From NCBI GenBank assembly GCA_021205225.1, contig JAJPXX010000210.1, positions 1-35,255 of the forward strand: a stretch of 35,255 bases of DNA. The letters run 5' to 3'. Made by a program: the position numbers and the translations under genes. This DNA is from Lachnospiraceae bacterium. GTDB lineage: Bacteria > Bacillota > Clostridia > Lachnospirales > Lachnospiraceae. The notes under the pieces are model-generated. The model was not told the DNA's origin. It saw only the letters and a list, made by a program, of their open reading frames with translations, and searched no databases. Below are positions 15,120 through 25,500 of the stretch, in pieces; the first letter of the stretch is position 1; every line of letters starts with the position of its first letter.

Positions 15120-15770
15120 ATGAGTGATGAGAGGTATCTGACGTTTGCGCTTTGTAAGGGACGTCTGGCAAAAAAAACACTGGAGCTTTTTGAAAAGGTG
15201 GGGATCACCTGTGAGGAGATTAACGACCCGGATACGCGCAAACTGATTTTTGTAAATGAAGAACGGAAGCTCCGCTTTTTTCTCGCAAAGGGACCGGATG
15301 TGCCGACTTATGTAGAATATGGCGCGGCGGATATCGGCATTGTTGGAAAAGACACGATCCTCGAAGAAAACCGGAAGATTTACGAAGTGCTGGATCTCGG
15401 CTTTGGCAAATGCCGGATGTGTGTCTGCGGTCCGGAATCAGCCAGAGAGCTTCTGAACAGCCAGGAGCGCATTCGCGTAGCGACCAAGTATCCCAATATC
15501 GCGAAGGATTATTTTTATAACCAGAAGAATCAGACGGTTGAGATTATCAAGCTGAATGGTTCGATTGAGCTGGCTCCGATTGTTGGCCTTTCCGAAGTGA
15601 TTGTTGACATTGTAGAGACCGGCTCCACTCTCCGGGAAAACGGACTGGTGGTGCTTGAAGAGGTATGCCCGCTGTCTGCGCGCGTAACAGTCAATCCGGT
15701 CAGCATGCGGATGGAGAACGCAAGGATTACGGAGCTTCTGGAGAAATTGAATTTGTATGTAGGTATGTGA
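15120..15770 (+). CDS. hisG: ATP phosphoribosyltransferase catalytic subunit HisG (short form)
   Basis: A 216-residue enzyme that condenses ATP with PRPP, the first step of histidine biosynthesis. It is the short form without the C-terminal regulatory domain and therefore needs HisZ, which is encoded directly upstream. Recognisable blocks: TFALCKGRL at the start, YGAADIGIVGKDTI, RVATKYPNI, and the PRPP-binding DIVETGSTLRENGL (about residues 163-176). The track start is 30 codons too early and falls inside hisZ. The ATG at 15120 has AGGAG 8 nt upstream. Confidence 0.96.
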   Translation: MSDERYLTFALCKGRLAKKTLELFEKVGITCEEINDPDTRKLIFVNEERKLRFFLAKGPDVPTYVEYGAADIGIVGKDTILEENRKIYEVLDLGFGKCRMCVCGPESARELLNSQERIRVATKYPNIAKDYFYNQKNQTVEIIKLNGSIELAPIVGLSEVIVDIVETGSTLRENGLVVLEEVCPLSARVTVNPVSMRMENARITELLEKLNLYVGM

Positions 15771-15817
15771 GTCATATTAACATTATTTCAAATAGCAGGA
15801 AAGGAACGGAAGGATAT

Positions 15818-17107
15818 ATGCGTATCATTCAATTAACGGAAGAAGCCAGAAAAGATATTCTGACACAGCTTCTGAAGCGCAGCCCGGACAGCTATCAGGG
15901 CTATGAGGAGCGTGTGGCGGCTATTATAAAAAACGTAAAGGACAACCGCGACGCGGCGGTTTTCGATTATACCAGACAGTTTGACGGGGTAGAGATCACG
16001 GCTGCCAGCGTGCGTGTGACCAGGGAAGAGGTGGACGAGGCCTACGCGGCGGTAGATCCGGAATTCCTGGGAGTTCTGCGCAGGTCGCTTGCGAATATCC
16101 GCAGCTACCATGAAAAGCAGCGCCGCTACAGCTGGTTTGACAGCACGGACAACGGTACAATGCTGGGGCAGAAAATCACCCCGCTCGGTACGGTGGGAGT
16201 CTATGTGCCGGGCGGTACGGCAGTTCTGTCTTCTTCGGTACTGATGAATATTGTCCCGGCAAAAGTTGCGGGCGTGGGCAGGATTATCATGGCAACACCG
16301 CCCGGAAAGGATGGGAAGGTTCCTGCGTCGTCCCTGGTCGCGGCCTGTGAGGCAGGGGCGGATGAGGTCTACAAGGTGGGCGGCGCGCAGGCGATTGCCG
16401 CGCTTGCTTATGGCACGGAAAGCATTCCGAAGGTAGATAAAATTGTCGGACCGGGCAATATTTATGTCGCTTTGGCGAAAAAAGCGGTGTATGGCAGCGT
16501 CGGTATTGATTCGATCGCGGGACCGAGCGAAATCCTTGTGCTGGCAGATGAGACTGCAAACGCGCATTATGTAGCTGCGGATCTGTTGTCTCAGGCTGAG
16601 CATGACAGGCTGGCCTCTGCCATTCTGGTAACGACGAGCGAGACTCTGGCGCAGAAGGTGTCAGAGGAGATTGAGGAATATTTGAAAGTCCTTTCCCGCG
16701 CGGATATCATCCGGCAGTCGCTGGATAACTATGGATATATTCTTCTGGCAGATTCTATGGAGGATGCGATTGACACGGCGAACGCGATTGCGTCGGAACA
16801 CCTGGAAATCGTGACAAAAAATGCATTTGAAGTCATGATGAAGATCAAAAATGCCGGGGCGATCTTTATCGGTGAACACAGCAGTGAGCCGCTTGGCGAT
16901 TACTATGCGGGACCAAACCACATTCTCCCGACAAATGGGACAGCAAAGTTTTTCTCACCGCTTTCCGTCGATGATTTTGTAAAAAAATCCAGTATTATCT
17001 ATTATTCGAGAGAAGCGCTGGAGCCGGTGAAGGATGATATTATCGCGTTTGCGGACGCGGAGGCTCTGACGGCTCACGCAAACTCGATCCGGGTGAGGTT
17101 TGAATGA
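15818..17107 (+). CDS. hisD: Histidinol dehydrogenase
   Basis: A 429-residue zinc- and NAD-dependent enzyme that oxidises L-histidinol to L-histidine in two steps, the last reactions of the pathway. Family blocks are intact: GVYVPGGTA, GGAQAIAALAYGTE, KIVGPGNIYVALAKK, IDSIAGPSEILVLAD, the metal and catalytic region SQAEHD, and the C-terminal LPTNGTAKFFSPLSV. The true start is the ATG at 15818 with GGAAGG upstream. The track extends 51 codons back into hisG, which is spurious. Confidence 0.97.
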   Translation: MRIIQLTEEARKDILTQLLKRSPDSYQGYEERVAAIIKNVKDNRDAAVFDYTRQFDGVEITAASVRVTREEVDEAYAAVDPEFLGVLRRSLANIRSYHEKQRRYSWFDSTDNGTMLGQKITPLGTVGVYVPGGTAVLSSSVLMNIVPAKVAGVGRIIMATPPGKDGKVPASSLVAACEAGADEVYKVGGAQAIAALAYGTESIPKVDKIVGPGNIYVALAKKAVYGSVGIDSIAGPSEILVLADETANAHYVAADLLSQAEHDRLASAILVTTSETLAQKVSEEIEEYLKVLSRADIIRQSLDNYGYILLADSMEDAIDTANAIASEHLEIVTKNAFEVMMKIKNAGAIFIGEHSSEPLGDYYAGPNHILPTNGTAKFFSPLSVDDFVKKSSIIYYSREALEPVKDDIIAFADAEALTAHANSIRVRFE

Positions 17108-17135
17108 AAAAGGCGATGGGAGGGAGCGAGCGTTC

Positions 17136-17723
17136 ATGGGCAGAACAGCGGAAGTAATACGTAATACAAAAGAGACGAAAATTCACATAGAGCTGAACCT
17201 GGACGGCATGGGAAAAGCACAGATCCATACAGGAATCGGTTTTTTTGACCATATGCTGGAAGGTTTCGCCAGACACGGTCTGTTTGATCTGACTGTGGAA
17301 GCAGATGGAGACCTTCAGGTGGACTGTCATCATACGATTGAGGATACGGGGATTGTCCTGGGCGAAGCAATCCGGCAGGCTGTCGGGGATAAGAAAGGAA
17401 TCCGCCGCTATGGGGAGCGGACACTTCCGATGGATGAAGTGCTGGTGCTGTGTGCGCTTGATCTGTGCGGACGCCCCTGCTTCTGTTCAGACGCAGTTTT
17501 TCCAACGGAACGAATTGGAGAGATGGACACGGAAATGGTACGCGAATTTTTCTATGCAGTATCATACTCCGCGGCGATGAACCTGCATTTTTGTATGCTG
17601 CGCGCCGGAAACAGCCATCATATGGCAGAGGCGATGTTCAAAGCTTTCGCGAAGGCGCTTGATGAGGCGACCTGCTTTGATCCGCGCATTACCGATGTGC
17701 TTTCGACGAAAGGGACTTTATAA
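17136..17723 (+). CDS. hisB: Imidazoleglycerol-phosphate dehydratase
   Basis: A 195-residue Mn-dependent enzyme that dehydrates IGP to imidazole acetol phosphate. It is the monofunctional form without the histidinol-phosphatase domain of enteric HisB. Metal-binding motifs are complete: GFFDHML (about residue 31), CHHTIEDTGIVLG (about 60-72) and NSHHMAEAMFKAFA (about 157-170). It starts 28 nt after hisD. The track start is a TTG within hisD; the ATG at 17136 gives the usual RTAEVIRNTKETKI beginning. Confidence 0.96.
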   Translation: MGRTAEVIRNTKETKIHIELNLDGMGKAQIHTGIGFFDHMLEGFARHGLFDLTVEADGDLQVDCHHTIEDTGIVLGEAIRQAVGDKKGIRRYGERTLPMDEVLVLCALDLCGRPCFCSDAVFPTERIGEMDTEMVREFFYAVSYSAAMNLHFCMLRAGNSHHMAEAMFKAFAKALDEATCFDPRITDVLSTKGTL

Positions 17724-17795
17724 AGGGATATCTGCTTTGGGCGCTGCCGGGCTGTCCTTTATTACACCATAGTATCTATTCGAGGAGAAAATTAC

Positions 17796-19115
17796 ATGAA
17801 AAACAGAGAACTGATTGTCCCTTTGTGCCTGAAGGGAAATCTTGCAACGCGATACAATAAAACGACGGTGATTCCGGACGTGCCGGGTTTTGCGGCATCC
17901 TGTGAGAATTTTGGCGCGGACGCGCTGCTGATTTTTGATCTGTCGGATGGCGACGCGGAACATGACCAGTCAATCGCTGCAATCAAAAAAATCAGCCGCT
18001 CAACAGATCTGCCGATCTATGGCGGCGGCAATATCCGGCGGCTGGAGGATGTGAAAAAACTGATCTACGCCGGCTGCTCCAAAGTTTTTTTCAATTATGG
18101 AAAAGAGGAAAATGTGGAGCTGACAGCGGAAGCTTCCGCCCGTTTCGGAAAAGAGAAAATGCTCGCCTGCGTTAAAACAGCAGCAGAATGCAGCACAGCG
18201 CAGTCTCAGGCGGAGCTTCTTAGCGGTGTTGTGTTATTGAGCGATGCTTTGTGCTGTGAAACAGATTTGCAGGATGTTTACTGTGCGGTCGGGAATCTGG
18301 CTGCACAGGCAGATGCCGCCGCAGATTCCAGGGATAGTGAATCCGCGTATTCCGTAATGCTTCAAAAGGCCATTGCCCTTCTTGGAAATAACGCGACCGG
18401 TATTTTCTGTGAAGAATTTGCGCAGGATGAGTTTGCGTTCATGGAAGTAAAGCACGCGCTGAAGGAAGCCGGAATTACAGTCAACACATATGAGTCTGCT
18501 CTCGCCTGGGAGGACATAAAAACCGGCAGCGACGGATTACTTCCGGTCGTAGTACAGGACTACCGGACTCTGGAGGTGCTGATGGTCGCTTATATGAACG
18601 AGGAAGCCTATCAAACGACTATTCGGACCGGGAGAATGACCTATTTTAGCCGCAGCCGGAAGGAGCTTTGGGTCAAGGGGCTGACCTCCGGGCATTTTCA
18701 GTATGTGCGGGAGCTGGTCATTGACTGCGATAATGATACCCTTCTTGCAAAGGTCGTTCAGGTGGGAGCAGCCTGCCACACAGGAAACAGAAGCTGTTTC
18801 TACCGCCCGATACTTACAAAGAACTATGACTCCTCGAACCCCATGCGGGTATTTGAGGAGGTATTTTCCGTAATTGAAGACCGGAAGCAGCACCCAAAAG
18901 AGGGCTCTTATACCAATTATCTGTTTGACAAGGGAATTGATAAGATTCTGAAAAAAGTAGGCGAGGAAGCCTCGGAAATTATCATTGCGGCCAAAAATCC
19001 GGATCCGGAAGAGGTCGTTTATGAAATATCCGATTTCCTCTATCATGTCATGGTTCTCATGTCAGAAAAAGGACTGACCTGGGAGGATATCACAGAGGAG
19101 CTTGCGAAACGATAG
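17796..19115 (+). CDS. hisIE: HisA/HisF-like barrel fused to bifunctional HisIE
   Basis: A 439-residue three-part protein. Residues from about 240 are HisI (phosphoribosyl-AMP cyclohydrolase), with [15 protein letters not shown], the metal site D310-C-D312-N-D314 and Cys in GAACHTG and RSCFY. From about 345 comes HisE (phosphoribosyl-ATP pyrophosphohydrolase), with [24 protein letters not shown] and [13 protein letters not shown]. Residues 1-230 resemble a HisA/HisF (beta-alpha)8 barrel: [10 protein letters not shown], and [28 protein letters not shown]. However, the positions of both catalytic aspartates are not Asp (PLCLKGN at the start, LACVKTA mid-barrel), and the second half is poorly conserved. 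The fused barrel is probably a scaffold, while HisIE is active. It is the last gene of the operon. Confidence 0.92.
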   Translation: MKNRELIVPLCLKGNLATRYNKTTVIPDVPGFAASCENFGADALLIFDLSDGDAEHDQSIAAIKKISRSTDLPIYGGGNIRRLEDVKKLIYAGCSKVFFNYGKEENVELTAEASARFGKEKMLACVKTAAECSTAQSQAELLSGVVLLSDALCCETDLQDVYCAVGNLAAQADAAADSRDSESAYSVMLQKAIALLGNNATGIFCEEFAQDEFAFMEVKHALKEAGITVNTYESALAWEDIKTGSDGLLPVVVQDYRTLEVLMVAYMNEEAYQTTIRTGRMTYFSRSRKELWVKGLTSGHFQYVRELVIDCDNDTLLAKVVQVGAACHTGNRSCFYRPILTKNYDSSNPMRVFEEVFSVIEDRKQHPKEGSYTNYLFDKGIDKILKKVGEEASEIIIAAKNPDPEEVVYEISDFLYHVMVLMSEKGLTWEDITEELAKR

Positions 19116-19137
19116 CATCAGGCAGCATTTCTGTAAG

Positions 19138-19163
19138 AGGGCGGGAGATTCCGCCCTTTTTTT
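19138..19163 (+). terminator. Terminator of the histidine operon
   Basis: GGGCGG (19139-19144) and CCGCCC (19151-19156) form a stem with a 6-nt loop, followed by seven T. It lies 23 nt past the hisIE stop. Confidence 0.92.
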
Positions 19164-19238
19164 GTCCGGTAAAAACGTTCTCCAGGCTTCCCTGTCAAAC
19201 AAAAACTCTCCGTTTAGAAAAATTTTATAATAAAGTAC

Positions 19239-19267
19239 GTGACATCTCAAAAACGTTGTGATATACT
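19239..19267 (+). promoter_or_regulatory. Promoter of the giant surface-protein gene
   Basis: GTGACA (19239-19244), 17 nt, TATACT (19262-19267), with a TG one base upstream of the -10 (extended -10). The predicted start near 19274 gives a leader of about 260 nt. Confidence 0.7.
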
Positions 19268-19273
19268 ACGTGT

Positions 19274-19532
19274 GTTTAAATGAATTCATATGATTTCATT
19301 CTTATTTAATCTGAGCGCCTTAAAAAGGCATTTCCATCAGCGGTATTCTGCCGCTCTTATCCAGATTCATTACCTAAGATAAGTTTTCCAATATGACAAA
19401 CCATATCCGCCCTGCCTTTGGCGGCGGATAAACCCAGACTCATCAAATCTACAGCTGCTCCGCAGCTTTACGGCTTCCTTCAGATAATCATTGGGGATTG
19501 CGAATGGTCGGAGCAGAGAAAGGAAAAGCAGT
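19274..19532 (+). promoter_or_regulatory. Structured ~260-nt 5' leader of the surface-protein gene
   Basis: Four strong hairpins can be drawn: GCCTT-AAA-AAGGC (19317-19329); AGCGGTA-TTC-TGCCGCT (19339-19355); TATCCGCC...GGCGGATA with an inner GCC-TTT-GGC (19404-19430); and AGCTGC-TCC-GCAGCT (19453-19467). GAGCG at 19313-19317 could instead pair with CGCTC at 19352-19356, an alternative that competes with the second hairpin. No T-tract is present and I recognise no known riboswitch core (in particular not the c-di-GMP-I consensus). The ribosome-binding site AAAGGA is at the end. Confidence 0.55.
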
Positions 19533-22500
19533 ATGAAAAAAAGAATAAGAAGAATTCTTTCAGGCGTACTTTGTGCGGCTCTTCTGGCAGCGTTTGCTTC
19601 ACCAGAACAAATGTCCGCAGCAGAATCGGAGACGCTCTCTGAAATTTTGCCTGAGAACGGCACAGAGACGGATACAGAGACATTAAAAACAGAAACGGGC
19701 AACGCGGAAACAGAGATTTCAGAAACAGCAATTACGGAAGCGATCAATACAGAGCTTCCATCAGCTGACGCATCCGGTGAAAATAGTAATCCGGTTGGAA
19801 TGGATGAAGGCTCTGACGATGCTTCCCTGAACACAGATACGAATGCAAACAGCGCAGATGCAGCAGCGGCAGAAGCGTCTGAAGAAGTGACAGATGGAGA
19901 AAATACTGACACAGTCGAGATTACAGATGGGCCGGAGACAGAGACAGCAGAAGAAAGCTATGGATCCGCGATAGAAACAGAAGTCCTGGAGGATGCCATG
20001 GCAGCTTCCGTGAATTCTTTATCATTGGAATCCGATGACGAGGACACGGAGAGTGGGATCAATGTCAATAAGAGTTATGTCTCTGCCCTGACAGTAAAGA
20101 GCCTCACAGACGGTACGGCTCCGTTTGACGATGACGACGAGGCCGGTAATGATGCCGGGGCGGATAACCGCATCGTGCGGACGTTTGATTATGTGAACTA
20201 TACTTTAGAGTATACGACGGCACTGATGGATCCGACGGAAACCGTGGATGAGGCCTATCTGATGGTTGCATTTACGCTTGCCTGCGATCCGTCCGTCGCG
20301 GAATTTAATACGGATACTCTGAACTGGTGTGTGGATCAGGCAGTTACCTATGTTTACGATGACGGGACTTCGTCCTCCCAGTGGGATAAAGAAAAGACCG
20401 TCACAGAACAGGTGCTTACCGGAAAACGCTACCTTTCCAAAAGCGGGGACGCAAACGCGATACCCGGTACCGGTACACTGAGTGTCGGTATCTACGTGAA
20501 AGCAGCGAAGAACGGTGCAGTTATTCAGCCTGATTTTATGGTCTGGATGGAAGGAAATGAGGAAAGCCTTTACCAGAATGTTTCCTCTGAAGCGGTAAAG
20601 ATATCTGCCATGCCGCGTTATAATATCAATCTTGTGAGAAACGCCTCCTGCAGTTATCTGGCATACTTTGACACGCAGTCAGGAACAATCAGCAGCGAGG
20701 ACACGGATGGATCCGTTTACGGGCGGCTGGAAGGGTATGCGCTTACTCTGCAGCTTTACAATTCGTCTGTAGACAAAGGGCTGAAAGGAATAGAACTTCC
20801 TTCCGGGAATATTACCTTTGACCTGACTCTGACGGAAACACTGGACGGAACGGATGTGAGTTCGGAAGAAAACTATACCCCGATTCTCTGGGATTACCGG
20901 GAAAATGAAGCCGCCAGCCTGACAACCGTGGGCAAGCTTGGCAGGGCGATGGCTGCCGGTGGATCTGTTTCTACCGCATACGGCGTCCGCTGCCAGCCGT
21001 TTAACAGCGGCGGAGCTTCCAGTATCAGATCCTGCTATTCGGGCGGAGGATGGAATATTGTACAGGATACGGAAAATACCAGTATTTATCATGTGACCGT
21101 GTCCGGTTATTCCTTTGACCTGGATCAGCTGAATTTCCCTACGACGAGCTGTGATAATATGGAACCGGATATTTATGGCGCAAATATCGGCTGTTTTTCC
21201 GCAGGCTACGTTCAGGTTGTTGTCAGCTTTGCAAGGAATGTGGAAAGTACCTCAAATCTGTATTTCTGGATTGAAGCGGGCAGTCTTGCCGCCTCCTCCC
21301 TTTCCGGACAGCTGACGGCCTCTGACCAGAGGGACTCAGACAACAGCAGCGGTATGAATGTTACTCTCTACGAAAAAGGCAGCATCACCAAGCGGAATCA
21401 TTTCAATACGACTGACTTCGAGAATCGGGCATCTGAATGGTCCGCAGGGGATTTTTATGCCGTCCAGGGAGAACAGATCCTGGTGAAAACCGTGGTTGAT
21501 TACAGCGGAGATGGATATCTGTCATCGGTAAATATCCTCCAGAAAATTGACGATGATGCCTTTGAAATACCGGATGGAACGACATCCTGTTACGCTGTAT
21601 CGCTCTGTAATGAACAGAGCAAAGCCGGTTCGATCCGGGTGCTGTTTGCCGCAAAGCCGGATAAAACAGGGTGGCAGAGCGAAACAGAGATGAACGATAC
21701 ACACGAAGAAGCGCTCATTTATTTTGAAAGCATAGATGCCTTGAACGCGGCGGGATACACCTGTGTTGGTTTCCTGTATGAGATCCGGGACTGCGAACTT
21801 TATATGGGTTCCGAAAATCCGGCAGTGATTCTGCTGTATATGCTCGTAGATGTGAAAGAAAGCGCTGAAATCGGAAGCGTATACTCTACCACGAATGATG
21901 TGCGGGCGTGGAGAAATTGTACGGATGTCATTTCCTGGACAGAGTTTTCTTATGGCGGAGGCGCTTACGGCCTTGGAGCTGCCGACTGGAGCCTGGGATC
22001 CTATGCGGATGGCTATCAGTCTCCGGAACATATCCGCTATATGGAATATGAAAAAGCAGTCTATGAGAATGGCAGTATTGTGGCTGGCCACACAGGCGGG
22101 TACCAGGCCGGGAATTCCTGTCTGATTATCGGATGCAAGACGGGCGTATCAATCCAGGTAGCAGATACGACAAGCACAACAGCAGGCACAACGATCAGTA
22201 AATCTGTATATGATCTGGATATCGGGGAGCGCACGGTGACGTATCTCATCCATCCTGAAGTGACTACGGTATCGGAGAACAATGAAGTATCCTCCTCCAC
22301 GGAGGTGACCGATGTGACGATCTGGGCGACTCTGCCGGCGAATCTGACCTATATCATGAACAGTGCCAGCCTGGCGCCGTCTCAGGTCAGAGAGAATGAT
22401 GACGGAACCAGCACCGTGATCTGGGAACTTCCATCCCAGACCGCAGGCGAAGCCATAGAGGGCATTACCCTGTCTTGTCTGATCGGAGCTGCCGGAACAG

Positions 22501-25500
22501 CAGATGATGTCCAGAATAATGAAAACATCACAATTTCAACGTCAATTATGTCCGATAAGGATCATCGTCTGATAACAGGTACGTTTGGCAATTATTCTGA
22601 GACGACCATCCGTGTTATCCGTTTGGCAAGCACTTCCATTTCTAAGGATGTGGAGCGCAGCATTGTGGAAGAAGGGGAAGAATTAACCTATGTTCTCCGC
22701 TATGGCAACAGTGCGGAAGAGGAAGCTTCCGGTGTAATGCTGTATGATATTCTGCCTTATGACGGCGACACAAGGGGCAGTGAGTATAGCGGAAGCTACG
22801 TACTGGAGAGTATTTTGCTGGACTTTTCCAATGCGCCTGGGACGTTCGCGGATGGAAAGAACAGCATCCGGATAACCAGGGACGAAGACGCAGGAGAGGA
22901 GAGCGCCGTGGAAGCAATCTTAAACGGAAGTGACAGCTATAGCTGGACAGAGATAAGCGGCGGAAAAATAAATGGTTCTGCCATTTCCTTTATGGATATG
23001 TCTGTCAGCGGAGCCTCAGGCATACTTTTTGACCTTGGCACCGTAAATGCGCAGGAATACGTAAAAATCACCATAACACTGGCGGTCAAAGATTCTTCCG
23101 GCGAATTGATAAAGGACAATTCCGGAGAAGTACAGGCATCCGGCGACATTTACGCGAATTCTTTTTACGAATACGCGGACGGACAGGCTGCCTTAGTGGA
23201 GAGCAATACGGTAAAAATCCAGGTAGCAGAGAGAATAATAAGCGGAATTGCCTGGATTGACGCGGACGGTGACGGTATCCGTGACAATAAAGAAGAACGG
23301 ATAGAGGGGATGACTGTCTCTTTGTATCGAACCTCTGCGTCTGTCTATGACACAATGGCAAATACTGCAGCAGCAGTAAACAATACAAAGCTTTATACGG
23401 CTTATGATGTGTTTGGAAATTGTGTAAAAGCGGCGCTGACGGACGCAGAGGGAAATTACTGCTTTAACAATCTGGAATCCGGCACTTACTACGTCGTGTT
23501 TACCGGCACTGAAGCGTATGGGCTGACAATCCGAAACAGCGGAACGGACGAGAGTGTCAATTCTGATGCTGCAGCGACCATCATCCGCACGGATGAGACC
23601 GTCCTTGAAAATGCATGGATCAGCGATATTTCCATGCCGGTTCTGGATGAGATGTACGCATATCTCTATGAGAGCGGCAATCTCGACGCCGGGTTTGTGG
23701 AACTGTCTGCTTCGCTGACAATCATCAAAACAGAGCAGGGTACCGGCACACCTCTTGGCGGCGCTGTGTTTACGCTTCAGGATACCGAGGGGAAATATCT
23801 GACCTTTGCGGATGGCTCCTATATTGGACGGAGCAGCCAGCCTGGCAAGGAGGCATATCTGACGACTGGAACGGACGGAGCGGTTATTGCCCGCCACCTG
23901 CCGACCGGGCTCTATACCTTATCTGAATATCAGGCACCAGAAGGTTATCAGCTGTTAGCCGATACACAGACAGTAAAAGTGGCGACCGAGGCAGCAGACG
24001 GCGTCTGGTCCGCACAGCTTCTGATCAATGACACAAGGACGGAAACACTGACGGTAACAGACACAGCGAAAACGACGACACTGACCGTTAAAAAGGTATG
24101 GGAAGATAACGACAATCAGGACGGCCTGCGCGCCGACGCCGTCTTTTCTCTGACCGGGGCTATTACAGGAGAGAATGGGGTAAAAACAACGGTAGTATCG
24201 AAGGAAGCTGTGCTTTCCTGTACAGCAGCAGAGCAGCGCTGCGTTTTCAATGATCTCCCGGCTTATGTATCAGGACAGGTTGTCAGCTATACTGTAACGG
24301 AGACGCGGATAAAAGGATATACTACAACCTGTTCCTCCGTGGAAGGAGACTGGAAATCCGGTTATTCTGTCACGGTTACAAATACGCATGAAGCGGAAGA
24401 GACAGCGTATTCCGTGAAAAAGGAATGGGAGGATGATGAAAATCGGGACGGGATTCGCCCAACCGGCATCGAGGTAACACTTTTCGGCTCGGATGGTTCT
24501 GTCCGTACGGCCACAGTAACCGAAAAAGAAGGCTGGAAGTACACCTTCACGGAATGGCCGGTGTACTGGAATGCAGGCACACGGATTACCTACCGTCTGG
24601 AAGAAGCTCCGGTAGAAGGCTATGAGAGTGAGGTGGCGGATGCGGACAGCACACAGCTGTTTGAGCTGACTAATACACATAAGATTACACTTACAGATGT
24701 TTCCGTTGAAAAGATATGGGACGACGAAAACGACCAGGACGGCGCGCGTACAAGTGTAATTACAGTGACATTAACAGGCTCAGATGGTTCAACGCGGGAG
24801 GCAGAGCTGACCGAAGAAGGAGAGTGGAAGTACACGTTCGAGGAGCTGCCAAAATACTGGAGGGAGGGAACTCTCATCACGTATTCTCTGCAGGAAAAGG
24901 AGATTGACGGCTACACAGAAGAGGTGCTGCCAGGAGAGGATGGCTACAGCTTTGCAGTAACCAACAATCATATTCCGGCTGTGACGGATGTCGTTGTACT
25001 GAAAAACTGGGAGGATGCAGACAATCAGGATGGCGTCCGCCCGGAGAGCATCTTAGTGCGGCTCTCTGGAAACGACGGAAGCTCTTACGAGGCGGAGCTG
25101 ACAGAAGATAGCGGATATTCCTTCCTGTTTTCCGGTCTGCCGGTCTATTACAATCATGGCACGGTCATTTCTTATTCTGTGAGTGAGACTGACGTGGGTG
25201 GATACACAACCGAAACAGTGCAGGACAGCGATTATCAGTTTACCATCACCAATACCCATATACCGGAAACCACAGAGGTGACCGTGAACAAAATATGGCA
25301 GGATGAAGAAAATCGGGATGGTGTCCGCGCGGATTTCCTGCGCGTGACATTGACCGGCTCAGATGGCAGCAGCTACACCGCGGATCTGACCGAAGAAAAG
25401 GGCTGGAGTGAGACGTTTACCGGACTTCCTGTGTATTATTGTCATGGAGAAAAGGTTGTCTATACGATCCAGGAGGATCCAACCGCATATTACGATGCTG

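Noticed and set aside
19274-19532. Leader as a c-di-GMP or T-box riboswitch
   Set aside because: The conserved cores of these classes are not seen, and there is no terminator. It is left as an unclassified structured leader.
19370-19912. 180-residue minus-strand ORF at the start of the surface gene
   Set aside because: Most of it is the antisense of the signal peptide and Glu/Thr/Ser stalk, giving Ser/Val-rich sequence. The first 40 residues fall in the leader region and look more protein-like, but no start or SD serves them.
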